A stretch of DNA of 61,037 nucleotides from an uncultured Lachnospiraceae bacterium (GCA_947627245.1 CANQVH010000016.1:1-61037), one strand, 5' to 3'; numbered from the stretch's first letter, positions 54,192 to 61,037 are shown. A program made the numbers and translations. The notes: a model not told the origin generated them from the sequence alone.

Positions 54192-54287
54192 GTGAGAATT
54201 CAAAAAATGAATGAGAGATATGCGAAGCTGCGGCGGTGGCTTCCGGCACGCCTGGCATACTTGCTCACAGTCCGGACAGCTGCATAA
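54192..54287 (+). CDS. Very small basic protein, GTG start
   Basis: A 31-codon frame (RIQKMNERYAKLRRWLPARL, then AYLLTVRTAA) starting at GTG, with GGGGGTG seven bases ahead and only 11 bases after the previous stop. Amphipathic and strongly basic. Spacing fits an operon, but so short a frame may be chance. Confidence 0.4.
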   Translation: MRIQKMNERYAKLRRWLPARLAYLLTVRTAA

Positions 54288-54324
54288 ACACAAATCACGT
54301 ATAATAAGAAGGGAGAAAAAAGAA

Positions 54325-54726
54325 ATGGCTAGAAGACAGATTGTAGTAAATGATTGGGTAACACTTGACAAGGTGGTGTATCACCAGGGGATAACGACAA
54401 AGTTTTATACAGCGTTTTTCATTTACGCTGGTAAGCGTATCAACGTAACATATAACTGCATCGCCGATAATCTCATTATTCACGAATGGTATAAGCTGCC
54501 CGAGGTTGTTCTTAAAGAGGTTAGCACACTCATTCATGCGGCGTTTCTGCGCGAGACAGCGTTTGACAATGCAATGAAGACTATGGACAAGTACATTAAA
54601 GCGATTGAGATGGGCTTTCCTGATAGTTATATTGAAAAAATCGAAACGAACATGGACAAGTGGTTAAACGTTATATCAATGCTTGACTTGTCCGACGAGT
54701 TTGCCGACTTCGCTACGACTATTTAA
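54325..54726 (+). CDS. Unknown protein of the mobile region
   Basis: A 133-residue protein starting MARRQIVVNDWVTLDKVVYH, with a mixed first half and a helical second half (NAMKTMDKYIKAIEMGFPDS). GGGAG lies nine bases ahead of the ATG at 54325, which I prefer to the longer reading. No family recognised. Part of the plus-strand row. Confidence 0.65.
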   Translation: MARRQIVVNDWVTLDKVVYHQGITTKFYTAFFIYAGKRINVTYNCIADNLIIHEWYKLPEVVLKEVSTLIHAAFLRETAFDNAMKTMDKYIKAIEMGFPDSYIEKIETNMDKWLNVISMLDLSDEFADFATTI

Positions 54727-54864
54727 AAAGATATCGCACGAGGGAGAGGATGCGCAAAGCATCCTTTTTCCACAAACTGAGAGCTAATTCAAGATAAGTC
54801 TTGATTGAGATTTGTGGGGCGAGGTGGTATAATCCTAAAAAATAGAATTGCGGAGGAAAAGACA

Positions 54865-55107
54865 ATGGAAAGGAAAACGTCGGAACAAAAGCTTGCGACA
54901 AATCAGGTATATCTAAATCAGCTTGAGGACATAAAAGTGCGGGTTCCCAAAGGATACCGTGCGGAAATCCAAGAATATGCCAGAAATCAAGGAATTTCCG
55001 TTAATCAATTGATTATTCGAGCAGTCCAGGCAGATGCAAAAGCGAATAACTATAGGTTGAATGTTCCAAACGGAATGAAAGAAGTTAAGAAGGAAACGAA
55101 AGAATGA
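54865..55107 (+). CDS. Ribbon-helix-helix (Arc/MetJ type) DNA-binding protein
   Basis: An 80-residue protein with the ribbon-helix-helix pattern IKVRVPKGYRAEIQEYARNQ then GISVNQLIIRAVQADAK. GGAGG lies eight bases ahead of the ATG. It overlaps the next gene by four bases (ATGA), an arrangement common in toxin-antitoxin pairs. It is the only obvious DNA-binding regulator in the plus-strand row and so a candidate for binding the four operators at 53.25-53.35 kb. Confidence 0.78.
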   Translation: MERKTSEQKLATNQVYLNQLEDIKVRVPKGYRAEIQEYARNQGISVNQLIIRAVQADAKANNYRLNVPNGMKEVKKETKE

Positions 55108-55313
55108 AAAAATTTCTAGTGATTTTAGTATCCGATAGCGCGGAAAAAATAATAAGTCAACACGATACTTTAGAAAGCGCCAAACAAGCGGGAAAATCCT
55201 TTAATGATACTTTGCGGAAAAGTGATGGTATTGTATCCGTCATCGAAGCGGACGTTGACGACGACGGAAATTTTCTAGACTCAAAGCGGATTATATATAA
55301 AGTGTTTATCTAA
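55104..55313 (+). CDS. Small protein coupled to the ribbon-helix-helix gene
   Basis: A 69-residue acidic protein (KKFLVILVSDSAEKIISQHD, then DVDDDGNFLDSKRIIYKVFI), translationally coupled to the DNA-binding gene by ATGA. It could be a toxin or a partner, but no known toxin fold is evident. Confidence 0.6.
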   Translation: MKKFLVILVSDSAEKIISQHDTLESAKQAGKSFNDTLRKSDGIVSVIEADVDDDGNFLDSKRIIYKVFI

Positions 55314-55325
55314 TTGCGCGGAAAA

Positions 55326-55523
55326 TTAGCGCATGGATTTTATCAGTTTGTCCGCTTTGGCTAAATCCCATTTCTGGCGGATAATTTCATGTTGGATTTT
55401 TTGCGTTTTCTGCTCAACGTATTCAGAAATAAAGTTACTTAAGACTTGCGATTTTGTGGTTTTAGCAAGCCACAGAATTACCGCAAGGAAAATATCTTCG
55501 AGTCTGCTATTAATATTTTTCAT
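55326..55523 (-). CDS. Small unknown helical protein, convergent
   Basis: A 65-residue protein (MKNINSRLEDIFLAVILWLA, then TQKIQHEIIRQKWDLAKADK). The ATG at 55523 has GGAG five bases ahead. It converges on the previous gene with a 12-base gap. It lies directly outside the repeats that may mark the left end of the Tn7-like element. Function unknown. Confidence 0.5.
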   Translation of the reverse strand: MKNINSRLEDIFLAVILWLAKTTKSQVLSNFISEYVEQKTQKIQHEIIRQKWDLAKADKLIKSMR

Positions 55524-55545
55524 GGCTGCTCCATTCAAAAAAACT

Positions 55546-55724
55546 TTTGATGGAAAAATTATAACATGTTTTCGGATAGATAACAAGGATAAATGCATCG
55601 GTGGAAAATATAATCGCTCAATTTAGGGGATATTACCGTTTTGGTGGAAAATATCGTAAGTGCCCCAATATTGAGGGATTAAAGTTAATTTTTTAATTTC
55701 GTCGTTCGGTGGAAAAAATAACGG
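55546..55724 (+). repeat. Four GGTGGAAAA-type repeats, candidate left-end TnsB sites
   Basis: TTTGATGGAAAAATTATAAC (55546), CGGTGGAAAATATAATCG (55599), TTGGTGGAAAATATCG (55641) and TCGGTGGAAAAAATAACGG (55706) have one orientation and spacings of 53, 42 and 65 bases. Between them lies an inverted repeat of the form CTCAAT-N3-GGGG-N3-TTAC (55617-55636 against 55657-55676). Widely spaced sites resemble the left end of Tn7. Confidence 0.6.
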
Positions 55725-55887
55725 GTGTATTATAAAAAATGCACAACAATTCCATTAAAAATCCATCAAAATTCTTGCTTTATTTATGCATCATGGCGCT
55801 ATCATTTCAGTTAAGTAAATTGGTTACTTAACACAAAACATTCGGATAAAAACAGCATATTTTTGTGAAATTTGTGCAAATTGTATA

Positions 55888-55916
55888 TTGCAATCAGTCT
55901 CATTTTGTGGTAATAT
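55888..55916 (+). promoter_or_regulatory. Promoter of the structured RNA
   Basis: TTGCAA (55888-55893) and TAATAT (55911-55916) with 17 bases between. The predicted start, about 55923, coincides with the first base of the folded RNA. Confidence 0.6.
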
Positions 55917-55922
55917 AAGCGT

Positions 55923-56048
55923 GTCGATGAGACGGCAATCTCCTGCCCGGTGTGGGTTCAGGCTATGCTTTAAAAAAAACGATATTTCTGTTCGGTAAGT
56001 GATTTACTTGACGTATCGGTTTTTTAAGCATAGCCTTTTTGCTGTCTC
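55923..56048 (+). ncRNA. Strongly structured RNA or leader of unknown class
   Basis: Outer stem: GAGACGGCAA (55929-55938) with TTGCTGTCTC (56039-56048). Long inner stem: AGGCTATGCTT (55960-55970) with AAGCATAGCCT (56026-56036), extended by CGATA/TATCG, and followed by five T (56036-56040), so the inner stem is also an intrinsic terminator. In the 5-prime part GAGA/TCTC (55929-55942) and CCTG/CAGG (55942-55962) can form instead of the outer stem. It is 60 bases ahead of the next gene. It could be a free RNA of about 118 nt or an attenuator. I do not recognise the class. Confidence 0.7.
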
Positions 56049-56108
56049 TAAGCACAAATAGGATGTAGGAAACTAATTATTTATTATCAGAAAGGAAAAG
56101 GTGAGATT

Positions 56109-56678
56109 ATGGGAAACTACGTAAAAAAAGAAGACATTATTCGATGGGAAAAGGAACGCAAGGAACAAGAAGAACGTCGGAGAAAAGCACTTGCAGAAAT
56201 GGGAATATTTGAGACAGATGAAGTAGAGATATGTAAAAAGGTAATTGAATCGTTCATTTATCCGAGTTATGAGGATTTCAAAAATTTATTTTTTGAACGC
56301 ATAAAACATTGTCATATTAATAACAGCAGGAAAGAAATCGAAGAAATATTTGACCCTAACTCATCTTATTATTCAGTTGAAGATGGTGACTTTTATACGG
56401 GGACTGAGGAATTTAATGTAGAGAACATTTTAAATAATATTAATCATAATAGATATTCTAGTTTGCTAAATGAAGTTGGGTTTCCAATATCATTAGTCTG
56501 CGATTTAGTTGATAAAATGAATCCTATTGTAGAAAGCATGGATATTGATTCGTATGAAATTCATAACATTGCCGAAGAGACTTACATTGTAGAGGAATTA
56601 TCAGAAAACTTTTGGGATAAATTGAATGAGGACAATATAATTAAGGAAATCAAAAATATCATTTGGAATTTATGCTAA
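56109..56678 (+). CDS. Unknown acidic helical protein, transposon cargo
   Basis: A 189-residue protein with a charged N-terminal helix (DIIRWEKERKEQEERRRKAL) and a strongly acidic body (NSSYYSVEDGDFYTGTEEFN). AAAGGTGAG precedes the ATG. It follows the structured RNA by 60 bases and precedes the HNH-type gene by 18. It shows no zinc residues and is not TniQ-like. Function unknown. Confidence 0.65.
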   Translation: MGNYVKKEDIIRWEKERKEQEERRRKALAEMGIFETDEVEICKKVIESFIYPSYEDFKNLFFERIKHCHINNSRKEIEEIFDPNSSYYSVEDGDFYTGTEEFNVENILNNINHNRYSSLLNEVGFPISLVCDLVDKMNPIVESMDIDSYEIHNIAEETYIVEELSENFWDKLNEDNIIKEIKNIIWNLC

Positions 56679-56696
56679 TAAAGAAAGGAAAAATGA

Positions 56697-57455
56697 ATGC
56701 GTAATAAGTGGGAAATTTTGAATGTAAATTGGAGCGGTATCATCCGTCAGCACAAGCATGAAACCTTTGTTAAGATTGAAGGAACACGTAACTTTTTTGT
56801 TTCTACTCTGGGAAGGGTTGCAAAGTGCAAACGAAACGGAAAATATTGTATTCTTCCGCTATCAGACAGATATGAAATAGGCTTCTGCGGCGAAAGAAAA
56901 TATCGGACTATATTTGCTAAGGAACTTGTAGCAGATGCGTTCCTCGTCAAAGTACCAGGACGCAATTGTATATGGCACAAAGACCATAATCATTATAATG
57001 ACAAATACACTAATCTTATTTACGTAACCAAAGAGGATTATATTAAGTTGCTCCAGAAGAAAGTCAAGGTTAATCAACTTGACTATGTGCAATACTATTA
57101 TCCGATATGGGCATTTAACAAACGTGTACAAATGCAAAAATACACAGATATGCTGAGACGCTGCCAAGAAAAAAACTATGGTACTGTTTGCGATGAATGG
57201 TTATCTGATTTTGATAAGTTTGCGAAATGGCTTGAAAATGCCAGCTATCCACACACAGGATGCATGTTAGAGATTGACAAAGATATCCTATTTCCGGGCA
57301 ACAGAGAATATTCGCCACAGAAATGTTGTCTGATAGACAAAAGCATCAATCTTAGATATAGCTTGTATCAGCAGTTTCATTCTTTACGTCCTTTTTTGTC
57401 ATGCTGGCAGCAGTCAGCTTTTTCTTTGGTTTGGACGTTTGCCCTCCATGCCTGA
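56697..57455 (+). CDS. HNH/NUMOD4-type endonuclease-like protein with odd C-terminus
   Basis: A 252-residue protein. Residues 20-115 match phage HNH-type proteins (IEGTRNFFVSTLGRVAKCKR, then WHKDHNHYNDKYTNLIYVT, the degenerate HNH core). Residues 145-220 carry the AP2-like block CDEWLSDFDKFAKWLENASY and LEIDKDILFPGNREYSPQKC. The last 35 codons are antisense to the end of tnsC (overlap 104 bases) and look unlike the family, so the true 3-prime end may have been lost when the pieces were joined. It probably nicks or cuts DNA, or is a decayed homing nuclease. Confidence 0.65.
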   Translation: MRNKWEILNVNWSGIIRQHKHETFVKIEGTRNFFVSTLGRVAKCKRNGKYCILPLSDRYEIGFCGERKYRTIFAKELVADAFLVKVPGRNCIWHKDHNHYNDKYTNLIYVTKEDYIKLLQKKVKVNQLDYVQYYYPIWAFNKRVQMQKYTDMLRRCQEKNYGTVCDEWLSDFDKFAKWLENASYPHTGCMLEIDKDILFPGNREYSPQKCCLIDKSINLRYSLYQQFHSLRPFLSCWQQSAFSLVWTFALHA

Positions 57456-58518
57456 TTGTTGGCTGGATATACTCGTGCAAAAGAGATAGTCTTCTCTGGT
57501 ACGCTTCGTTCAGCGTTTCTATACTTAAAGTCTCTTTGCCCGTCAATATGGCTATTTCCTGCGCATCATGGACAAGCGACACCACCACCGACGCAATCCC
57601 GGCAGAATGCTCATAGAGCCATTCCATAATAGCCGGAGTGATATCTGTATAATTTTTTAAAAATTGATATTTAAAAAGTACCTTGCAGAAGCTCTCGAAG
57701 TAAGCATCATAGTCCATTGCGCCATATTGCAATCCGAGCGAACGCCTTGCAAGCTGCATAGCTGATTCAAAGAACAAAACACATTCGGGAGTACCCACCA
57801 TGCAAATTGAAATACCGCTGTTGTTAATCAGTTGCGTCAGTGCTCCAATCAGGCTTTTCCCGCTTTTGGAATTGACTACATTCTGTATCTCGTCCACAAT
57901 CAAAAGCCCTATGTGGTTTAGCGCTACTTGGGACACGGAACCAATCAGCATGTCCGTCGTGGCTCTCGCCCTTAATGCGTTCTGGTAATAGTTGCTGTCC
58001 AATTCCTCGTCTACCTTGCGCAATATCTCTATCAGTAATCCTTTTACGGACGAATCAAAAGGGCACTGCACTGTCACACAAGGAATGATTTTAGCAAATG
58101 GTTTTTCAGTCTCAATAATTCGGTTCTCTGTAATAAGCGTGACCGCTCTGCTGATTGCGCTGCTTTTGCCTATTCCGCTTGTGCCTATGATAGTAAAGCT
58201 GTCAGAGCCACCCATGATAGATGTGTATTCCTCGTTTCTTGCCGCCCGAAAATTCTCATTCTGCTGCATGACAGACAGCTTAGTTCTCTTTTTTTGTAGC
58301 GAACGAAGCAAAGCAAGATATAACTTACTGTAAATCTCTATCGACATTGGCGAAGGAACATAGACTCTGTATAAGTCAGATAACGCCATCAGTCTTTTTG
58401 CCGGATTGCTTCGGCAGATAAACTCTTTATATTCCGGAAAAACTGATAAACCGGAAATAAGCTCTTTGCCCGATTTCATTTCTGGCAGCTTTGCCGCCAT
58501 ATCATAGCCGTTAATCAT
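57352..58518 (-). CDS. tnsC: TnsC-like AAA+ ATPase of a Tn7-like transposon
   Basis: A 388-residue AAA+ ATPase. Walker A is GTSGIGKSS (112-120), Walker B is LLIVDE (205-210), and the sensor region MVGTPECVLFF follows. Such ATPases link target choice to the transposase in Tn7 and Tn5053 relatives. GGGAGA lies ahead of the ATG, and the gene overlaps the end of tnsB by eight bases. Normally a TniQ/TnsD gene follows; here the HNH-type gene converges instead. Confidence 0.87.
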   Translation of the reverse strand: MINGYDMAAKLPEMKSGKELISGLSVFPEYKEFICRSNPAKRLMALSDLYRVYVPSPMSIEIYSKLYLALLRSLQKKRTKLSVMQQNENFRAARNEEYTSIMGGSDSFTIIGTSGIGKSSAISRAVTLITENRIIETEKPFAKIIPCVTVQCPFDSSVKGLLIEILRKVDEELDSNYYQNALRARATTDMLIGSVSQVALNHIGLLIVDEIQNVVNSKSGKSLIGALTQLINNSGISICMVGTPECVLFFESAMQLARRSLGLQYGAMDYDAYFESFCKVLFKYQFLKNYTDITPAIMEWLYEHSAGIASVVVSLVHDAQEIAILTGKETLSIETLNEAYQRRLSLLHEYIQPTIRHGGQTSKPKKKLTAASMTKKDVKNETADTSYI

Positions 58519-60346
58519 TTGCCGTATCTCCCTTCAAAGCGCTTGCATAGTCGATATGCGCTTTTTCTTGTTCTCTTTTCCGAGTCTGTCTGACCGCTTT
58601 CATGTCCACATCTTTATGCGTGGCAGCAGTCGCTATCGCTTCAATATAGTTCACAAGGTCTACCTGAGCTTGTAGATTTTCGCTCGTAGCAGCTTTTACA
58701 AGCCTTTTCTGGCTTTCATGCATTATTTCTACCTCCGGCAGTTTTTTATCTCTGTATCGGCTCTCTATGAGTTCAAAACGCGTGTATATACAGCAATTTA
58801 CTAACCAAACGCAAGAGACATCTTCTGGATTATAAGCGACAGTCACCTCGCCGCCCGACAGATATTTTTCGGTATAGTTCTCATTTTTATAGCGCATCCG
58901 GTTCACCTTTAAGCCATATCGAGTAAACTTCCCTATCGTGCGCGGCAGTAAAGTCAAAATGACTTGCTCCATGTCTGCCAAGATTAAGTTTGCTCCTGCC
59001 TGTTTCTTGCCCCACTCATATATTGCGTTTGCGTATGGCTGAACATTAACTTTTAACATCTGTTCGGTATATGGAAAGTTTTTTATAATACGCTGGCAAT
59101 TATAGTAAATAATGCAGCGAATAACGATTTTTTCAAAATCCGTCATTGTCAGGCAAGCGTCTTTTCTATAATCATGCGCCCCGCGCTCCTGATAATCGGG
59201 CATGATAACGCCTTTGCCTTTTAAATGCTTTTTGTACGTGTCCTGAACCAAGTCAAAGAATTTTTCGACCGAGCCTTTCAGTTCCGGACGATATGACGGA
59301 AGATTGATAACAGATACCCCAAGCTCTGCTATCTGCTCAAACGTCGCTGATTTATACTCGCTTCCCATATCTGTAACAAAAGTGCCTGGTAGCTTATCCA
59401 CATCCCATTGTGCTTTTTCGATATGGATACCAAACTTTCTGCAATGCTGCACTTTATCAGATAGGATATTTACCATTAAACCGCGCAAACTGTATGTCCC
59501 TCCTTCCCACGAAAGAGAGTACCCGCAGCAAAGAGAGCTGTACGCATCTATGCAAGCAGTTAATATCGGTCTGCCAATAAGATTACCCGAATCGTTTACA
59601 AGGTAAATATCGCAGACAGTAGCATCGAGCATCCCAACCCCCACATATGGCGCAAACTCTTGGATACCGTCGCCTAGAAGCGGTCTGTTATTGCGCTGAT
59701 AATCCTTTATTCCGTCTCTGGTTATAAAATACGTCTGCATGTTTTTGTGCTTTCTGTAAAAGTAACGAAACTGATAAAAAGATGGATAAGTTGGCAGCAG
59801 GACACCGGAAGAATCACAATACTTCACTTGCAACATGGAAGTGTACGCGGTTCTTAAGCTGTTTTTGTGCTGACTGTAGAAAAACTTGTTTAGCGCCCAC
59901 CTGATATTCTTCTCGTCTGCGGTCAATTCCTTATCGCTTGTCTGCGGTTTTGGCGCAAGAGCAGCCAGATTTTGGTATGCCAGATACAGGCAAAGATAGC
60001 TTCGGATGGTCTGTTTGCTGACTCCTTGTTCTGTGGCTGTTTGGGAGATTAGATAGCTTCTTTGTCTGATATCCCCAACAAACGGCAGAATACCCGCTAT
60101 CATCGTATAATGTTCATAGACAAAACGCCTGGTTTTTGCATCCACTGTCTCAATGTCTTGAAAAATCATATCGGCAGCAGTCAGTAATTCCTTTTCTGTA
60201 CAGCTTTCATAACCCACGAGGGCAGCAGGCGTTACCCATTTTGGCATAGTTCTTTTCAAACAATCTATCACCAAAACTACGTCTTCCCTTGTGTCCAAAA
60301 TCCTTAAAAAGTTATCCTTAATTTTTATCAGTTCATTTCTCTGCAT
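58511..60346 (-). CDS. tnsB: TnsB-like DDE transposase
   Basis: A 611-residue transposase of the retroviral-integrase fold. The catalytic triad is D241 (GMLDATVCDIYL), D326 (FVTDMGSEYKS) and E361 (RPELKGSVEKFFDL). The N-terminal half holds helix-turn-helix modules (TEQGVSKQTIRSYLCLYLAY) for end binding, and the C-terminal part a beta barrel and tail. It joins the 3-prime ends of the element to the target. It overlaps tnsA by 14 bases and tnsC by eight. Confidence 0.9.
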   Translation of the reverse strand: MQRNELIKIKDNFLRILDTREDVVLVIDCLKRTMPKWVTPAALVGYESCTEKELLTAADMIFQDIETVDAKTRRFVYEHYTMIAGILPFVGDIRQRSYLISQTATEQGVSKQTIRSYLCLYLAYQNLAALAPKPQTSDKELTADEKNIRWALNKFFYSQHKNSLRTAYTSMLQVKYCDSSGVLLPTYPSFYQFRYFYRKHKNMQTYFITRDGIKDYQRNNRPLLGDGIQEFAPYVGVGMLDATVCDIYLVNDSGNLIGRPILTACIDAYSSLCCGYSLSWEGGTYSLRGLMVNILSDKVQHCRKFGIHIEKAQWDVDKLPGTFVTDMGSEYKSATFEQIAELGVSVINLPSYRPELKGSVEKFFDLVQDTYKKHLKGKGVIMPDYQERGAHDYRKDACLTMTDFEKIVIRCIIYYNCQRIIKNFPYTEQMLKVNVQPYANAIYEWGKKQAGANLILADMEQVILTLLPRTIGKFTRYGLKVNRMRYKNENYTEKYLSGGEVTVAYNPEDVSCVWLVNCCIYTRFELIESRYRDKKLPEVEIMHESQKRLVKAATSENLQAQVDLVNYIEAIATAATHKDVDMKAVRQTRKREQEKAHIDYASALKGDTAND

Positions 60347-60680
60347 CTATCACTAACCCCCAATCTGACACGCCATGTTTTTGCCAGTATTCCCTCGATG
60401 CATCCAACAGCTTCACTGTCAACGGTTTTGAAAGGTACTTTCGGAATACACATTCCCTTACCATCAAATCACCGCCTGATTTTACACAAACAAAATCGGA
60501 CGTGTACTCGCCCTCTGATAGCCCGTCAAGCAGCACATTACACCTGATTTCCCGGACATCTTCGCTGTCTTGTAAAATATCGGCGTATGCACGTTGAATA
60601 TCATCGTATGTCCGGCACACACCTTTGCACTTACTTAATGCCCGTTTCTCGCATCTTCCCTTGTAATCCTTTCTCCGCAT
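60333..60680 (-). CDS. tnsA: Compact TnsA-like endonuclease
   Basis: A 115-residue protein, less than half the length of Tn7 TnsA (about 270), reduced to the nuclease core. The pattern CEKRALSKCKGVCRTYDDIQ holds an early glutamate (E11), SDFVCV the metal-binding aspartate (D62), and MVRECVFRK the E76 with basic residues R80/K81 in place of the usual QxK. GGAGG precedes the ATG. TnsA cuts the 5-prime ends so the element moves by cut-and-paste. No TnsC-interacting C-terminal domain is present. Confidence 0.8.
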   Translation of the reverse strand: MRRKDYKGRCEKRALSKCKGVCRTYDDIQRAYADILQDSEDVREIRCNVLLDGLSEGEYTSDFVCVKSGGDLMVRECVFRKYLSKPLTVKLLDASREYWQKHGVSDWGLVIDAEK

Positions 60681-60719
60681 ATCTTTACCTCCGCGACAGG
60701 CTTCTCAACGATAACTTGG

Positions 60720-60882
60720 TTCCCAAAAAGTTCCCAAAAACGAATTATTTTCCCCAAAAACTTCCCAAAAATGAAAATCCACCTCCCAAAAATAGATTTT
60801 TGGGAAACCATAAGTTTTTGAAAACCCTTGATTTTGCCGCATTTTTCGAGAACACGTTCCCCAATTTTGCCTTTCCCAAAAA
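60720..60882. repeat. Phased TTCCCAAAAA repeats upstream of tnsA
   Basis: TTCCCAAAAA or one-base variants start at 60720, 60731, 60751, 60762, 60783 and 60873, with an inverted copy at 60797-60806 that forms a CCCAAAAA/TTTTTGGG hairpin with its neighbour. Spacings of 11, 20, 11 and 21 are close to whole helical turns, so the A-tracts should bend the DNA. The repeats sit in the tnsA control region. Confidence 0.8.
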
Positions 60883-60917
60883 CATAGTTTAAAAAAAATA
60901 CTATGTTGTGGGGCAAC

Positions 60918-61020
60918 CTCCATTATCCTCCAAAGGGCAAAATCCGTTATTCTCTAACTTCCCAACTTAGGGGACATTACAAAATCAAAACTATAGATAA
61001 AACTCCGTTTTTATCGCTAA
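60918..61020 (-). repeat. Candidate right-end TnsB sites
   Basis: On the minus strand TTTGGAGGATAATGGAG (60918-60934), GTTAGAGAATAACGGATT (60941-60958) and TTAGCGATAAAAACGGAG (61003-61020) share GA-ATAA-CGG with the left-end repeats in opposite orientation. CAACTTAGGGGACATTAC (60963-60980) matches CAATTTAGGGGATATTAC at 55619-55636 in 16 of 18 positions. An AACATAGT/ACTATGTT inverted repeat lies at 60881-60907. Confidence 0.5.
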
Positions 61021-61037
61021 GAACCCTTTATTTACAA

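Larger units (their letters stand above)
55546..61037. mobile_element. Candidate Tn7-like transposon (TnsABC)
   Basis: The segment holds tnsA, tnsB and tnsC on the minus strand, candidate TnsB-site arrays in plus orientation at the left (55546-55724) and in minus orientation at the right (60918-61020), and cargo of a structured RNA, an unknown gene and an HNH-type gene. tnsA lies next to the right array, as in Tn7. Boundaries and target duplication cannot be fixed; the right end may lie at or beyond the window edge, where the last bases read ATTTACAA. No TniQ/TnsD is present. Confidence 0.55.

Noticed and set aside
55888..56060. Retron msr-msd or CRISPR repeat/tracr RNA
   Set aside because: Nested stems recall these, but there is no reverse transcriptase, Cas gene or repeat-spacer array anywhere in the window.
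60635..60916. Minus-strand frame with FGK/FWE repeats overlapping the tnsA start
   Set aside because: It merely translates the TTTTTGGGAA repeats, lacks a ribosome site and overlaps tnsA in another frame.

Overview
The window looks like a chromosomal segment of a spore-forming Clostridia bacterium, most likely a gut Lachnospiraceae. The evidence is the SpoIIP protease/amidase, the infC-rpmI-rplT operon behind an L20-type attenuator, Gram-positive lipoproteins, GGAGG ribosome binding sites, and a mannan locus of the kind known from Roseburia and relatives. Almost all genes up to about 51 kb lie on the minus strand. Base composition is GC-rich up to about 41 kb and clearly more AT-rich after about 44 kb, which marks the right third as accessory DNA.

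Region 1 (0.4-10.4 kb) is one minus-strand operon for beta-mannan oligosaccharides. It runs from a consensus promoter at 10.4 kb through a solute-binding protein, two ABC permeases, a GH113 mannanase, a 2-epimerase, a CE2-like acetyl esterase, two LacI regulators and a GH26 mannanase. All the enzymes are cytoplasmic, so oligosaccharides are imported and then deacetylated, cut and epimerised inside the cell. The ABC ATPase and a GH130 phosphorylase are not in the window. Region 2 (10.6-20 kb) is core genome: lepA, a translationally coupled operon of two SMR-type membrane proteins with an ATP-grasp ligase, an ArnC/GtrB-like glycosyltransferase and a PLP enzyme, then spoIIP, and the translation operon with the AUU start of infC.

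Region 3 (20-29 kb) is an exopolysaccharide nucleotide-sugar cluster (phosphohexomutase, UDP-glucose dehydrogenase, UDP-xylose synthase, UDP-glucuronate epimerase type, sugar transferase). It is visibly damaged: manC is truncated, a second sugar transferase is truncated, a group II intron scrap remains, and an Rpn nuclease gene sits between inverted repeats. Region 4 (29-43.7 kb) has DUF1540, a NEW3-ABC export module, a DUF2130 protein with an internal deletion, a very large hybrid histidine kinase with an intact GGDEF motif beside a lipoprotein binding protein, a metallophosphoesterase, and several small or regulatory genes.

Region 5 (43.7-51.6 kb) is a mosaic of small metabolic genes (FMN reductase, Fic, GNAT, HAD, nucleoside phosphorylase). 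It also holds a frameshifted ProC-like gene, a winged-helix remnant, and a two-gene TIR module that may be an antiphage system. Region 6 (51.7-61 kb) is mobile DNA. A serine recombinase and a SprT-like gene face a plus-strand row of small genes across a divergent promoter that carries four CATG-N4-CATG operators. The last 5.5 kb is a candidate Tn7-like element: tnsA-tnsB-tnsC on the minus strand, candidate transposase-binding repeats in opposite orientation at the two flanks, phased A-tracts upstream of tnsA, and cargo made of a strongly structured promoter-proximal RNA, an unknown 189-residue gene and an HNH-type gene. No TniQ/TnsD target selector was found, so how this element picks its target is the most interesting open question in the window.
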